Of a DNA stretch of 14,961 nt, positions 13,690 to 14,961 are shown piece after piece. This DNA comes from Armatimonadota bacterium (GTDB taxonomy: Bacteria > Armatimonadota > Abditibacteriia > CG2-30-59-28), in the NCBI GenBank assembly GCA_016199605.1, contig JACQGJ010000172.1, forward strand, positions 1 to 14,961. The letters run 5' to 3'. Position 1 is the stretch's first letter. Every line of letters starts with the position of its first letter. Position numbers and translations under genes: made by a program. Under the pieces are notes generated by a model. That model saw only the letters and a program-made list of their open reading frames with translations. It searched no databases and was not told where the DNA came from.

Positions 13690-14961
13690 ATGTGGACTGT
13701 ACCGATCGTCTTCATGGCAACACTTTGCCTCAGCTTCGTCCTCGACGCGGTGGGCCGCAGATCGTCTCCGGCAAAGGACGCAGTGGATCCGGGACCTATT
13801 GTCTCGCCGCTTCCTGGCTTGCTGGGATGGGGTGTTGTCGCGGCAGGGGTTGCCGCTTTGTGGTGGTACGTCCCAGGCACGCGGGCTGAAGAGGGTCCAC
13901 TTCTCCAGGTCGCCGGTTTGCTTGCAGGCTCCTGGGTGATCGGGCGAGCCTGCGACCGCTTCCCAATCCCGCGGGAGGTCCGCCTCGGTTTGGTGCTGCT
14001 CCTGTCGATCGCTGCCTCCGTGTTCGCAGCCTTTGACGCCGTGAAGGCGCCCTTCTCCGCGCGGTTCATCCCCTTGGGAGTCATGTCTCAGCCGTTGACA
14101 GCCCTGTGGATCTTCATCGTTGCCTACGCGTTCTTCGGCACCAATCTGATCCCGGGCCTTGCCCTCGGTCTTACCGGAGTCATTTCTGCCACGTTGCTTG
14201 CCATCGGTCTGCTTCAGCCTCAGACAACCGGCTCCCTGGCTATGATGCTCACCACGCCGCTGGCCGGATTTTCTCTGGGTCAGTGGAACGCCTCCCGCTC
14301 TCCTGACGCGCGACGAATGGACAGTGGCACGGCCCTTTCCCTGGGATTCGCTCTGGCCCTCATCACCGTGGCCGGCGCTCTGAAGAATACAGCATTTCTG
14401 GTCTTGATCCTCCCCATGCTCGTTTTAGGCACTCCTCTGATCGATGTCACCTACGCGATTCTCCGGAAGCCCAAAGGAGAGATCTTGAAGGGGGAGGCTG
14501 TCACCCTCCAGAAGGCCAGACTTAGGCTACACGATGTCTTGCTGCAAGAGGCGGTGCCTCTTCGCAAGGTGACCTCCCTCCTGATCGCCCTCGACGGTTA
14601 TCTGTGTCTCCTCGCCCTGCTTCTGGTGCTGATGATCCGCGTCCATTTTGCCTTCAAGCTGTTGCTCATGCTCCCGGCCTTGGTTGTCGGAGGGCTGTTC
14701 TTCTACTCGCTGTCGAAACTCTTCGCACGGAAAGCAGCGGCCCTTCCAGGGGACAAGATCAACCTGCTCAACGTAGCAATCTCTCCGCTGTCCATGAGCG
14801 AAGCCTTGGAACGCGTTGAGGAATACATCGCCAGTCGCCAGCCCCACATGATAGTGACCTCGGATACCTCCCTCATCGTCAAAGCCCAGGATGATCCCGA
14901 GTTCTTCCGGATTGTGAACGAAGCCGACATGGTGACGGCGGATGGCATCGGGGTTGTGCTC
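13690..14961 (+). CDS. Degenerate MraY/WecA-like membrane domain fused to WecG/TagA/CpsF glycosyltransferase, 3' end outside window
   Basis: The frame is open from ATG 13690 to the window edge (424 codons, no stop). Residues 1-340 are a polytopic membrane domain whose pattern follows polyprenyl-phosphate sugar-1-phosphate transferases: PLTALWIFIVAYAFFGTNLI, GLALGLTGV (156-164), MDSGTALSLGFALA (210-223), LGTPLIDVTYAILRK (246-260). The catalytic residues are gone: the cytoplasmic Asp-Asp is CDR (88-90), NLIDGLDGL has become NLIPGLALGL (152-161), and the HxHH motif is absent. From about 357 a WecG/TagA domain begins: NVAISPLSMSEALERV, then IVTSDTSLIV and MVTADGIGVVL, with Thr390 and Asp418 at the spacing of the TagA active-site Thr and Asp. 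The family adds an amino sugar to a lipid-linked sugar. Downstream sequence is needed for the rest. The ribosome-binding site is weak; it follows ahcY by 16 bp. Confidence 0.85.
   Translation, partial: MWTVPIVFMATLCLSFVLDAVGRRSSPAKDAVDPGPIVSPLPGLLGWGVVAAGVAALWWYVPGTRAEEGPLLQVAGLLAGSWVIGRACDRFPIPREVRLGLVLLLSIAASVFAAFDAVKAPFSARFIPLGVMSQPLTALWIFIVAYAFFGTNLIPGLALGLTGVISATLLAIGLLQPQTTGSLAMMLTTPLAGFSLGQWNASRSPDARRMDSGTALSLGFALALITVAGALKNTAFLVLILPMLVLGTPLIDVTYAILRKPKGEILKGEAVTLQKARLRLHDVLLQEAVPLRKVTSLLIALDGYLCLLALLLVLMIRVHFAFKLLLMLPALVVGGLFFYSLSKLFARKAAALPGDKINLLNVAISPLSMSEALERVEEYIASRQPHMIVTSDTSLIVKAQDDPEFFRIVNEADMVTADGIGVVL

Noticed and set aside
12576..14084. 502-codon minus-strand frame opposite ahcY and the membrane protein
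   Set aside because: It spans two clear plus-strand genes, its composition is typical of an antisense shadow, and no ribosome-binding site or similarity supports it.

Overview
The window is GC-rich, densely coded bacterial DNA with no tRNA, rRNA or CRISPR array. The organism cannot be named from the sequence. The AhcY form (Rossmann motif GYGWCGKG, no C-terminal KPDHYRY-type tail) and the occasional TTG start codons would suit a deep-branching or thermophile-related uncultured bacterium, but this is inference.

Left third (1-5837, minus strand): a tryptophan operon read right to left, trpE-trpG-trpD-trpC-trpB-trpA, with trpA cut by the window edge. The E/G, G/D and D/C junctions are ATGA overlaps and C/B is an abutting TGA-ATG. 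Only B/A has a gap, and that gap holds a ~100 bp element with 25-bp imperfect terminal inverted repeats and flanking TAA triplets, which looks like a MITE. No trpF is present. A divergent intergenic region (5838-6182) carries a candidate trp promoter and leader on the minus strand and a promoter with an overlapping palindrome on the plus strand.

Middle (6183-11090, plus strand): a two-gene accessory cassette. The first gene encodes an unrecognised 315-aa protein with a layout loosely like BrxA. The second encodes a 1248-aa P-loop ATPase of the PglY/BrxC (DUF6079-like) type known from BREX/Pgl phage defence. No BREX methyltransferase, PglZ, BrxB or BrxL is nearby, because the cassette lies directly between the trp operon and unrelated metabolic genes. 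The 213-bp spacer between the two genes contains several perfect hairpins and its own candidate promoter. This orphan pair is the best candidate for an undescribed system.

Right third (11091-14961, plus strand): a nucleotidyltransferase with a C-terminal hexapeptide-repeat domain (NDP-sugar or mannose-1-phosphate guanylyltransferase-like) behind a good sigma70-type promoter, then adenosylhomocysteinase (ahcY), then, 16 bp later, a partial membrane protein. That protein joins an MraY/WecA-like domain that has lost its catalytic residues to a WecG/TagA/CpsF glycosyltransferase domain. The first and last of these suggest surface-polysaccharide synthesis; ahcY belongs to the methyl cycle.
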